DNA from: CAIYXV01 sp035506255 | GTDB taxonomy: Bacteria > Margulisbacteria > WOR-1 > XYC2-FULL-46-14 > WPAF01 | NCBI GenBank assembly: GCA_035506255.1 | Contig: DATJPS010000035.1 | Coordinates: 1-17,880 of the forward strand | Direction: 5' to 3' | Length of the DNA stretch: 17,880 nucleotides | In this document: positions 6,663 through 15,100 of the stretch, one piece after another | How the letters are laid out: each line of letters opens with the position of its first letter | Numbering within the stretch: the first letter of the stretch is position 1 | Made by a program: the position numbers and the translations under genes | Notes under the pieces: model-generated | Seen by the model: only the letters and a program-made list of their open reading frames with translations | The model's database searches: none | Told to the model about the DNA's origin: nothing

Positions 6663-8143
6663 TGGAAGACATAAATTCGATAATAAAAAAGCGGATCCAA
6701 GAGTACAAACCGGGCCCCAAGATGGAAGAAATGGGAGAGGTGATCGAGTCCGGCGACGGGATCGTCCGCATCAAAGGACTGCCCTCGGCGATGGCGCTGG
6801 AAATGTTAGAATTCCCGAACCAGACCTTTGGGATCGTTTTCAATCTCGAGTCCGATGATATCGTAGCGATCGTGCTCGGCCCTCACACCGATGTGAAAGA
6901 GGGCGACTGGGCCAAGCTGACCGGCCGGGTGATGCAGGTCCCCGTTGGCGACGCGATGGTGGGGAGGGTGGTCAACGCGCTCGGCGCTCCGATCGACGGG
7001 CTGGGGCCGATCAACACGCAGACCTTCCATCCGATCGAAAGAATGGCGCCCGAGGTGGTGGACCGAACGCCGGTGGTGGTTCCGCTGCAGACCGGCTATA
7101 AGCTGATCGACGCCCTGATCCCGATCGGGCGGGGGCAGCGCGAACTGATCATCGGCGACCGTTCCACCGGTAAATCTACCTTGGCGATCGATGCCATCAT
7201 CAACCAGAAAGGCCAGAACGTGAAGTGCGTGTACGTAGCGATCGGACAGAAAGAGGCCAATCTGGTGCAGATCGTACAAAAGCTCAAGGAAACGGGCGCG
7301 ATGGATTACACCACCATGGTGGTCGCCTCTGCTTCCGATCCGGCGGCGATGCAGTACATCGCGCCGTTCGCCGGCTGCGCGATGGCGGAGCATTATATGT
7401 ACTCCGGCCGCGACGCCCTGATCGTCTACGACGACCTGACCAAGCACGCCCAGGCTTATCGCATGATCTCACTTCTGTTGCGCCGTCCTCCAGGGCGCGA
7501 AGCGTACCCGGGCGATGTTTTTTATCTCCATTCCCGCCTGCTGGAAAGATCGGCCAAACTGGCGCAGGAAAAGGGCGGAGGCTCGCTTACCGCGCTTCCG
7601 CTGATCGAGACCCAACTGGGCGACGTCACTTCGTACATACCGACCAACGTGATCTCCATCACCGACGGCCAGATCTTTCTGGTGACCGATCTTTTCAACT
7701 CCGGCTTCCGGCCCGCGGTCGATGTCGGTATATCCGTATCGCGCGTGGGAGGGAAGGCGCAGATCCCGGCGATCCGGAGGATCGCGGGAAGATTGAGGCT
7801 TGACCTGGCACAGTACCGCGAAAAGCAGGCGTTCGCGCTCTTCGCGGGGGAAGTGGACAAGGAGACGCTCAAGCAGCTGCAGCGCGGCGCGGTGGTTTCC
7901 GAAGTGCTCAAGCAGGACAAGAACGCCCCCCTGCCGGCGGAGGAGCAAGTCATCATCATCTATGCCGCGGTCAACGGCTACCTGGACAGCATTGCCATCG
8001 GCGAGGTGAAGGAATTCGAACGGAAACTGATCAATTATGTCAAATGTTCCGCGCCGGAGCTCTTGGCCGACCTGAAGCTCCTTCCCAAACCGACGGAGGA
8101 AAAACTTAAAGAGTTGATCGTACAGTTCAAGGAGTCGTTCTGA
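6662..8143 (+). CDS. atpA: F1Fo ATP synthase subunit alpha
   Basis: 493 residues, slightly shorter than the usual 500-513. The P-loop reads GDRSTGKS at 165-172, where most alphas have GDRQTGKT, so a serine replaces glutamine and another serine the last threonine; both are mild. The segment SVSRVGGKAQ carries the arginine that reaches into the catalytic site of beta. The N-terminal beta-barrel, nucleotide domain and C-terminal helical domain are all present. Alpha is non-catalytic and alternates with beta in the F1 head. The stop and the atpG start share a base (TGATG). Confidence 0.98.
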   Translation: MEDINSIIKKRIQEYKPGPKMEEMGEVIESGDGIVRIKGLPSAMALEMLEFPNQTFGIVFNLESDDIVAIVLGPHTDVKEGDWAKLTGRVMQVPVGDAMVGRVVNALGAPIDGLGPINTQTFHPIERMAPEVVDRTPVVVPLQTGYKLIDALIPIGRGQRELIIGDRSTGKSTLAIDAIINQKGQNVKCVYVAIGQKEANLVQIVQKLKETGAMDYTTMVVASASDPAAMQYIAPFAGCAMAEHYMYSGRDALIVYDDLTKHAQAYRMISLLLRRPPGREAYPGDVFYLHSRLLERSAKLAQEKGGGSLTALPLIETQLGDVTSYIPTNVISITDGQIFLVTDLFNSGFRPAVDVGISVSRVGGKAQIPAIRRIAGRLRLDLAQYREKQAFALFAGEVDKETLKQLQRGAVVSEVLKQDKNAPLPAEEQVIIIYAAVNGYLDSIAIGEVKEFERKLINYVKCSAPELLADLKLLPKPTEEKLKELIVQFKESF

Positions 8144-8973
8144 TGGCGAACGACGCCAAGATAAAATCCCGGATCGCGACGTTGAAAAGCCTGAACTCGA
8201 TCTTTTCGGCGATGCAGGTGATCACGGTAGCTCGCCTTTCAAGGATCAAAGCGGCGCAAAAAGCGGCCGCGCGTTTCCGGAGCGAAGCCGAGGAAGCGGC
8301 TTCATACTTGGATAAGGGGGAAAAAAAGACCGGCGAGGGGGCGGTGGCGGCAGTGATCGTTTCCGCGAGCCGCGGTCTCTGCGGCACGTTCAATCAGGAC
8401 CTGTTCTTCCGCATTCAGTCGTTTTTAGCGGAGCATGCCGGGAAAGAAGTAAAACTGTTCGTTTTCGGCCGTAAAGGATACGATTTCCTGATCGGCAAGA
8501 AGCGGGAAGTGACCGAATATTATCCATCGGACGCGCTCGATTCGGATGAAGTTGGAAAGCTGGCCGAAAAACTTAGGGACGGTTTCAGGTCCGGCGGGTT
8601 TTCCGAGGTCTATGTGATCTACAACCATTTCGTTTCCGCTTTCAGCCGGAAGGCGACGGCGAACCGGTTGCTGCCTTTCGATCTGGCGGAGAAAGCGCCG
8701 GCGCGGGACGACATGATCATAGAGCCCGACCGGAAGACGCTGGCCGAAAAATTGACGCTGCTCTATATCCGGGCGATGATCTCCTCCGCCGTCAGGGAAT
8801 CGCAGCTTGGAGAATTTTCATCCCGTATGGTCACGCTCAAGTCGGCGATCGACAACTCGAGCGACCTGATCGACGGCCTTACCATACAAAGGAACAAGGC
8901 CCGCCAGCAGATGATAACCCAGGAGATACTGGAGATCGTCGAAGCGTCCGAAGCGATGAAGGGAGAAAAATAA
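8143..8973 (+). CDS. atpG: F1Fo ATP synthase subunit gamma
   Basis: 276 residues. The N-terminal helix begins with IKSRIATLKSLNSIFSAMQV, and the C-terminal helix ends with NKARQQMITQEILEIVEAS. These two form the coiled-coil axle that turns inside the alpha/beta head. Both match the family, though the usual KMVAAAK stretch near residue 30 is replaced by QVITVAR. The central domain (about 60-210) contacts epsilon and the c-ring. The gene ends directly before the atpD ATG with no gap. Confidence 0.96.
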   Translation: MANDAKIKSRIATLKSLNSIFSAMQVITVARLSRIKAAQKAAARFRSEAEEAASYLDKGEKKTGEGAVAAVIVSASRGLCGTFNQDLFFRIQSFLAEHAGKEVKLFVFGRKGYDFLIGKKREVTEYYPSDALDSDEVGKLAEKLRDGFRSGGFSEVYVIYNHFVSAFSRKATANRLLPFDLAEKAPARDDMIIEPDRKTLAEKLTLLYIRAMISSAVRESQLGEFSSRMVTLKSAIDNSSDLIDGLTIQRNKARQQMITQEILEIVEASEAMKGEK

Positions 8974-10356
8974 ATGAGCGCCAAAGGGAAGGTCGTACAG
9001 GTGATCGGGGCGGTGATCGATATCCAGTTCCCGATCGATTCCATTCCGCGCATCCGCAACGCCCTGAAGATCGAAAGCCCGAAGATCATTGCCGAGGTCG
9101 CCGCTCAGCACGACGACGGGATCGTAAGGGCGGTCTCGCTGCTTCCAACCGACGGGCTGGCCCGCGGGACCGAAGTGACGGATACCGGAGCGCCGCTCAG
9201 CGTCCCGGTGGGGCCCGACACGCTCGGCCGCATGTTCAACGTATTGGGCGAGCCGATCGACGGCGGACCACAAGTTGGCTGCGACAAGTGGCCGATCCGC
9301 CGCGACCCGCCTTCGTTCGAAGACATAGTATCCCGGGTAGAAGTATTCGAGACCGGCATCAAAGTTATCGATCTGCTGGCCCCGTACGTTAAAGGCGGGA
9401 AGACCGGACTGTTCGGCGGGGCGGGGGTCGGAAAGACCGTCCTGATCCAGGAACTTATCCACAACATCGCCAAGCAGCACGGAGGGATCTCCGTTTTCGG
9501 CGGGGTAGGCGAGCGTACCCGCGAAGGGAACGATCTCTGGCTGGAAATGAAAGAGACCGGTGTCATCAATAATACCGTGCTCTGCTTCGGCCAGATGGCG
9601 GAACTCCCCGGATCGAGGTTGATCGCAGGCAACACCGCGCTCACCATGGCCGAATATTTCCGTGACATCGAAGGGAAGGATGTGCTCTTCTTCATCGATA
9701 ATATTTTCCGTTTCGTCCAGGCTGGATCCGAGGTTTCCACTTTATTGGGAAGGATGCCTTCAGCGGTAGGATACCAGCCGACGCTCCAGGCGGAGGTCGG
9801 CAGGCTTGAAGAAAGGATCGTTTCCACCAAAAAAGGTTCGATCACCTCCGTCCAGGCGGTTTACGTGCCGGCCGACGATATCACCGATCCGGCCGCCGCC
9901 GCCACTTTCGCGCACCTGGACGCAACGACGGTGCTCTCCCGCTCCATCGCCGAACTTGGCATATATCCGGCGGTCGATCCGCTGGCCTCCACTTCGCGGA
10001 TCATGGACCCGAACATTCTGGGCGAAAAGCATTACAATACCGCCCGCGAAGTGCAGAAGATCTTGCAGCGCTACAAGGAACTGCAGGACGTTATCGCCAT
10101 CCTGGGCGTGGCGGAGCTTCCGGACGAGGACAAATTGATCGTGAACCGCGCACGCAAGATCCAGCGTTTTCTCTCCCAGCCGATGTTCGTGGCCGAGAAC
10201 TTTACCCAGATACCGGGCAAGTACGTTAAACTGGAAGACGCGATCAACGGCTTCAGTGAGATCGTGGAGGGGAAGCACGACGAACTTCCGGAGCAGGCGT
10301 TCTTCATGGTGGGGACGATCGATGAAGCAGTGGCGCAGGCAAAGGGGACGGCGTGA
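8974..10356 (+). CDS. atpD: F1Fo ATP synthase subunit beta
   Basis: 460 residues, the standard length. The P-loop is GGAGVGKT at 148-155, followed by GGVGERTREGNDLW with the catalytic glutamate, and FIDNIFRFVQAGSEVS. The hinge region that is DELSEED in E. coli reads AELPDEDK here, which keeps the acidic character. Beta holds the three catalytic sites for ATP synthesis or hydrolysis. GGGAG at 8961-8965 serves as ribosome site. The stop overlaps the GTG start of atpC (GTGA). Confidence 0.98.
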   Translation: MSAKGKVVQVIGAVIDIQFPIDSIPRIRNALKIESPKIIAEVAAQHDDGIVRAVSLLPTDGLARGTEVTDTGAPLSVPVGPDTLGRMFNVLGEPIDGGPQVGCDKWPIRRDPPSFEDIVSRVEVFETGIKVIDLLAPYVKGGKTGLFGGAGVGKTVLIQELIHNIAKQHGGISVFGGVGERTREGNDLWLEMKETGVINNTVLCFGQMAELPGSRLIAGNTALTMAEYFRDIEGKDVLFFIDNIFRFVQAGSEVSTLLGRMPSAVGYQPTLQAEVGRLEERIVSTKKGSITSVQAVYVPADDITDPAAAATFAHLDATTVLSRSIAELGIYPAVDPLASTSRIMDPNILGEKHYNTAREVQKILQRYKELQDVIAILGVAELPDEDKLIVNRARKIQRFLSQPMFVAENFTQIPGKYVKLEDAINGFSEIVEGKHDELPEQAFFMVGTIDEAVAQAKGTA

Positions 10357-10595
10357 GCTACGATCTTTGCATCCTTGATCATGAAAAGGAATTATTTTAT
10401 GGAAAAGCCGAAGCGATGACCGCGGAGGCGCTGGACGGAGAGCTGACCGTATTGACCGGCCATGCCCCGATCATGACCATGCTTAAAGCGGGGACGATAA
10501 GAATAAAGACCCCCGAGGATCGAAGCGTAGCGATCGAAGTCCCGGGAGGTCTGCTGAAAGTTAGATCGAACCAGGTTGCGGTACTATGCGGGTAA
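10353..10595 (+). CDS. atpC: F1Fo ATP synthase subunit epsilon, short form without the C-terminal helices
   Basis: 80 residues starting at GTG. The sequence covers the N-terminal beta-sandwich: LDHEKELFYGKAEAM, then DGELTVLTGHAPIMTMLKAG with the conserved GHAP turn, and it ends at QVAVLCG. The usual 130-140 residue epsilon goes on with a two-helix C-terminal domain that can rise into the head and block ATP hydrolysis; that domain is absent. The stop is followed at once by AT-rich non-coding DNA, so the gene appears to end here rather than to be frameshifted. Naturally short epsilons are known in some lineages. It is the last gene of the hydrogenase-ATP synthase unit. Confidence 0.93.
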   Translation: MSYDLCILDHEKELFYGKAEAMTAEALDGELTVLTGHAPIMTMLKAGTIRIKTPEDRSVAIEVPGGLLKVRSNQVAVLCG

Positions 10596-10611
10596 AGCTA
10601 GACCGAACCGG

Positions 10612-10623
10612 TACAATATTGTA
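10612..10623 (+). promoter_or_regulatory. Candidate operator 1 upstream of glnA
   Basis: TACAATATTGTA is a perfect 12-base palindrome. It has the same TACA-N4-TGTA pattern as the site 30 bases downstream. It overlaps a possible -35 element (TTGTAA). The binding protein is unknown; nitrogen control of glnA is the natural guess. Confidence 0.5.
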
Positions 10624-10641
10624 AACAAATAACCGATTTTA

Positions 10642-10653
10642 TACATTAATGTA
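10642..10653 (+). promoter_or_regulatory. Candidate operator 2 upstream of glnA
   Basis: TACATTAATGTA is a perfect 12-base palindrome of the same TACA-N4-TGTA pattern, with its centre exactly 30 bases from that of operator 1. It overlaps a possible -10 element (TACATT). The spacing puts both sites on nearly the same face of the helix, as for two cooperating dimers. Confidence 0.5.
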
Positions 10654-10766
10654 ATGTAAATAAGTGATTATTCGTTTAGTATTTATTATATTAATTATAA
10701 ATATTGCGTTAGTAGGGGGTGGCGCGTCGATTGCTAAATTAATGAATTGCAATGGGGGGGGCTAAT

Positions 10767-12092
10767 ATGCCAACAAAAGAGGAAATACTGAAGCTGGTAA
10801 AAGATAACGATATCGAGTTCATTAGGTTGTGGTTCACGGACATCAACGGGATACTGAAGAGTTTTGCGATCGGCAAGGACGAACTTGACGGCGCGCTGAC
10901 CCAGGGAATGGGCTTTGATGGATCTTCGATCACCGGGTTCCAGGATATCGAAGAATCCGATATGATCGCGATGCCCGACCCGAATACGTTCCAGATCCTT
11001 CCCTGGAGGCCGCAGGAAAAAGCGGTGGCCAGAATGATCTGCGATGTGCTCCAACCGGGCGGCAAGCCCTACGAAGGCGATCCGCGCTATATCCTTAAGC
11101 GGGCGCTGGAAAAAATGAAGAAGATGGGATTCGACCATTACTATGTCGGTCCTGAGCTGGAATATTTCTATTTCAAGGATTCCAAAGGGACCGAGATCCT
11201 CGACGAGGGGGGATATTTTGACCTCACCCCGCTGGATATGGCCTCCAATCTCCGCCGCGAGACCGTGCTGGCGCTCAAGCAGCTCGGGATCAACGTGGAA
11301 TACAGCCACCACGAAGTGGCGCCGTCACAGCATGAGATCGACATGCGGTTCGATGACGGTCTTACCATGGCGGACAATGTGGTCACCTATAAACTGACGG
11401 TGAAAGAGATCGCTTCCAAGAACGGCGTCTATGCCACATTTATGCCCAAGCCGATCTTCGGGCAGAACGGTTCCGGCATGCACTGCCACCAGTCGCTGTT
11501 CAAAGGAAAGACCAACGCGTTCTATGATGCGAAGGACAAATACAATCTTTCCGATACCGCAAAATCCTATATTGCCGGTATTTTAAAGCACGCGCCGGAA
11601 ATGATCTCGATCCTGGCGCCATGGGTGAACTCATACAAGCGGTTAGTCCCGGGTTACGAAGCGCCGGTCTACATCGCCTGGTCCAGGAGGAACCGTTCGG
11701 CCCTGATCCGCGTGCCGATGTACCAGCCGGGCAAGGAGATCGCGACCCGCATGGAACTGCGCTGCCCGGACCCGTCCGGCAACCCGTACCTCCAGTTCGC
11801 GGTCATGCTGCAAGCCGGTCTTAAGGGGATCGAAGAAGGATATAAGCTCCCCGAACCGATGGAGCTTAACCTCTATCACCTGACCGATGACGAGCGGAAA
11901 GAGAGAGGGATCAAGTCGCTCCCGGCCAGCCTGGGCGAAGCGATCGCGATCACCGAAAAATCCGATCTGGTGAAAGAAGTTCTCGGCCCGCACAGCTTTG
12001 AGCGCTTCATCGAGGTCAAGAAAAAGGAATGGGATGAGTTCCGCATCCAGGTCACGGAGTACGAAATAAATAAATATCTCCCGATTCTGTGA
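10767..12092 (+). CDS. glnA: Type I glutamine synthetase, short (alpha-like) form
   Basis: About 441 residues from ATG 10767. It makes glutamine from glutamate, ammonia and ATP in the cytoplasm. Family motifs in order: GFDGSSITGF at 49-58, GPELEYF, SQHEIDMRF, GSGMHCHQSL, the glutamate flap NSYKRLVPGYEAP, and NRSALIRVP. The length lacks the roughly 25-residue insertion of the longer adenylylated beta form. The C-terminal NLYHLTDDER keeps a tyrosine near the usual modification site, but the context differs from E. coli. Where Bacillus GlnA has the feedback arginine (GFVRIEESDM), this protein has aspartate (GFQDIEESDM). The frame opens at ATG 10752, but that start lacks a ribosome site; a run of eight G at 10754-10761 lies 5 bases before 10767 and can pair with the anti-Shine-Dalgarno using one G-U. 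It starts the nitrogen block with gltBD. Confidence 0.96.
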   Translation: MPTKEEILKLVKDNDIEFIRLWFTDINGILKSFAIGKDELDGALTQGMGFDGSSITGFQDIEESDMIAMPDPNTFQILPWRPQEKAVARMICDVLQPGGKPYEGDPRYILKRALEKMKKMGFDHYYVGPELEYFYFKDSKGTEILDEGGYFDLTPLDMASNLRRETVLALKQLGINVEYSHHEVAPSQHEIDMRFDDGLTMADNVVTYKLTVKEIASKNGVYATFMPKPIFGQNGSGMHCHQSLFKGKTNAFYDAKDKYNLSDTAKSYIAGILKHAPEMISILAPWVNSYKRLVPGYEAPVYIAWSRRNRSALIRVPMYQPGKEIATRMELRCPDPSGNPYLQFAVMLQAGLKGIEEGYKLPEPMELNLYHLTDDERKERGIKSLPASLGEAIAITEKSDLVKEVLGPHSFERFIEVKKKEWDEFRIQVTEYEINKYLPIL

Positions 12093-12118
12093 TAGAATAA
12101 TAGAATAGTTTGTGTTTT

Positions 12119-12169
12119 GGGGCGGGATCTTTGAGACACCTTTGTATCCCGCCCCTTACATAAGGTGTC
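12119..12169 (+). promoter_or_regulatory. Stem-loop and possible H-type pseudoknot covering the gltB ribosome site
   Basis: Stem 1 is a perfect 10-base inverted repeat: GGGGCGGGAT at 12119-12128 with ATCCCGCCCC at 12146-12155. Its 17-base loop contains GACACCTT at 12135-12142, perfectly complementary to AAGGTGTC at 12162-12169 just downstream (stem 2). The order of the strands is that of an H-type pseudoknot with connecting segments of 6, 3 and 6 bases. Stem 2 hides AAGGTG, the likely gltB ribosome site, and the alternative GTG start. Stem 1 is followed by TTACAT rather than a T-run, so a plain intrinsic terminator for glnA is less likely. The structure is read from sequence only. Confidence 0.55.
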
Positions 12170-12173
12170 GAAG

Positions 12174-15100
12174 ATGGAAGATGCGAATATACGTAATACC
12201 TCCGGCCTGCCTGCCGGGCAAGGCCTGTACGATCCCGCACTAGAACATGACTCGTGCGGGGTCGGCTTTGTTTGTGATATTAAGGGTAAAACCTCGCATG
12301 ACATAGTATCCAAGGGCCTGGAAGTTTTAAAGCGGCTTGCTCATCGCGGTGCAGTGGGGGCCGACCCCAATACCGGAGACGGCGCCGGCATACTGATACA
12401 ATTGCCCCATGAATTCTTCGCCTCCGCCTGTTCGTTCAAACTGCCAAAACCGGGCGAGTATGGCGCGGGCCTGGTATTCCTGCCGCCCGATCCGGCCGAG
12501 CGGAAGGCTTGCAAAGACGCGATCGAACGCGCGATCGCCGAAGAGGGACAAGTTTTACTTGGATGGAGAGAGGTCCCGGTAGATAATTCCGGCATCGGCG
12601 TTACCGCGCGCGAGACCGAACCGGAGATCGAGCAGGTGTTCATCGGGAAGGGCAAGGGGGCCGGGACCCAGCTGGAACTCGAGCGCAAACTGTATGTCAT
12701 CCGCAAGCGGGCCGAGAACATGGTCCGCGCGTCGCAGATCGAACAAAAAAGCTGTTTTTACATCACCAACCTTTCGTCCCGCACGATAAATTACAAGGGA
12801 TTGCTGATGACACACCAGGTGGCGCAATTCTTCCCCGACCTGAAGGACCCGAAAATGAAAAGCGCGATCGCGTTGGTCCATTCACGTTACAGCACCAACA
12901 CTTTCCCCACCTGGGACCTGGCTCAGCCTTTCCGTTTTCTGGCGCACAACGGCGAGATCAACACCCTGCGCGGCAACATCAACTGGATGGCGGCCAAGCA
13001 GGGCCAGCTGGCGAGCGCGGTATTCGGCGACGCGATCGAGGACCTGAAGCCGGTGATCGTTCCCGGCGGCAGCGATTCCGCCGCCATCGACAACGCGTTC
13101 GAACTTTTACTGCTTTCCGGCCGTTCGCTCCCGCACGCGATGATGATGCTGATCCCCAACGCCTGGGAGCAGGACAAGCTGATGGAAGCAAAGCTTAAGG
13201 ACTTTTACCAATATCATGCCTGCTTCATGGAGCCGTGGGACGGCCCGGCGGCGATCGCGTTTACCGACGGCGAGAGCATCGGCGCGGTGCTCGACCGGAA
13301 CGGCCTGCGGCCCGCGCGCTACATCGTTACCCGGGATGACATGGTGGTGATGGCTTCTGAAGTGGGGGTGCTGGACATCGCCCCGGAAAAGATCGCGATT
13401 TCGGGCCGGCTGGAACCGGGGAAAATGTTCTTCATCGATACCAAAAAGGGACGGATCATCAACGATGAGGAAATAAAAGCTTCGATCTCGGGACACAAAC
13501 CTTACGGCGCCTGGCTCAAGGATAACCTGCTCGATCTGGGCGACGTTCCCGCGGGGAACAAAGCTCCCGGAAAAGCGGCGCTCGATGTTTTCACCAGCAT
13601 GAAAGCGTTCGGCTATTCAAGGGAAGACCTGAAAGTGATAATCGGCCCGATGGCCGAGACCGGCAAGGAGCCGGTCGGTTCGATGGGTAACGATACCCCG
13701 CTGGCGGTAATGTCAAGGACCCCGCAGCCGCTTTATTATTACTTCAAACAGCTTTTCGCCCAAGTAACCAATCCGGCGATCGATCCGATCCGCGAGGAGC
13801 TGGTGATGAGCCTGGTCAGCTTCGTCGGCTCGCAAAAGAACATTCTCGATGAATCCCCGCTCCATTGCCACAAGATCAAGGTGCAAGAGCCGGTGCTGAC
13901 CGATGAGGACCTGGAAAAGATAAAGAACATCGGCGAAAAAGGTTTCAAGACAAAAGTTATCCCGACGCTGTTCGAGATAAAGGACGAGAACAACTTCATT
14001 ACGGCGCTGGACAACGTTTGCGCGGAAGCGGAAAAAGCGATCAGGGACGGATATTCGTTCATTATATTGAGCGATCGCGGCGTCAACCGGGAAAAAGCGG
14101 CACTACCGGCGCTACTGGCCTGCGGAGCGGTCCATCACCACCTGGTCCGCAAGGCGCTGAGGACGCAGATCGGGATCGTGGTGGAGAGCGCGGAGCCGCG
14201 CGAGGTCCATCATTTCGGAGTGCTTTTCGGATATGGCGCCGATTGTATCAATCCTTATCTCGCTTATGAGGCGGTAAAGTACATGGTCGCGGGGGGCGAG
14301 CTTAAGTTGGACGAAAAGACCGCGATCAAGAACTATCGCAAGGCGGTGGAGAAGGGGATCTTCAAGATCCTTTCGAAAATGGGGATCTCGACACTGCAAA
14401 GTTACCGCGGAGCGCAGATATTCGAAGCGCTGGGTCTCGGCCCGGAGATCGTCGATCGTTGTTTTGCCGGTACTCCGTCGCGCATCGGCGGATTGAATTT
14501 CCGGCTCCTGGCCAAAGAAACGATCATGCGCCACAAAGAGGCATTCCCGGATCACGGGGAAGCCGCGCCGGTACTGCGCGCCGGGGGCGTTTATCAATGG
14601 AAGCGGGACGGCGAGTTCCATCTTTTGAACCCCGATAGCATCGCCGCCATCCAGGACGCCACCCGCAAAGAGGATTATTCGAAATACCAGGAATTCGCGA
14701 AGCTGATCAACGAACAATCGGCTAATCCGACCACGCTCCGGGGATTGTTGAAGTTCAAGAAAACGACGCCGGTGCCGATCGAAGAGGTCGAGCCGGCGGA
14801 ACAGATATTCAAACGCTTTGCCACCGGGGCGATGAGCTTCGGCTCCATTAGCCGCGGCGCGCACGAAACGCTGGCGATCGCCATGAACCGGATCGGCGGG
14901 CGGAGCAATACCGGCGAGGGGGGAGAAGACCCGACGCGGTTCGCGCCGCTCCCCAACGGCGATTCCAAGCGGAGCGCCATCAAGCAGGTCGCTTCCGGCC
15001 GCTTCGGCGTCACCATCAATTATTTGACCAACGCGGACGAGATCCAGATCAAGATCGCGCAGGGAGCCAAACCGGGCGAGGGCGGGCAGCTGCCCGGCCA

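Larger units (their letters stand above)
10596..10766 (+). promoter_or_regulatory. AT-rich control region between atpC and glnA
   Basis: A 171-base gap, the longest non-coding stretch of the window. From 10612 to 10706 only 15 of 95 bases are G or C, against GC-rich surroundings. It holds the two palindromes listed separately and several promoter-like hexamers, for example TTGTAA at 10619-10624 and TACATT at 10642-10647 with a 17-base gap, or TATATT at 10687-10692 and TATAAA at 10696-10701. I cannot choose the true promoter by eye. No GC-rich hairpin with a T-run closes the atp genes here. An imperfect inverted repeat (TATTTAT at 10680-10686 with ATAAATA at 10697-10703) is also present. Confidence 0.6.

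Noticed and set aside
7225..7803. 192-codon frame on the plus strand inside atpA
   Set aside because: It overlaps the conserved core of AtpA in a different frame, and its Arg-rich product has no recognisable domain.
10611..10624. NtcA-like site before glnA
   Set aside because: The sequence gives GTA-N8-TAA, not GTA-N8-TAC, and the symmetry centre fits TACA-N4-TGTA better. No GlnR/TnrA box was found either.
12091..12108. Short direct repeat of TAGAATA after the glnA stop
   Set aside because: Two short AT-rich copies in an intergenic gap are easily due to chance, and nothing else supports a function.
12119..12155. Rho-independent terminator after glnA
   Set aside because: The stem is strong, but it is followed by TTACAT rather than a T-run and its loop is long; the pairing of the loop with the gltB ribosome site is a better account. 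Partial termination is still possible.
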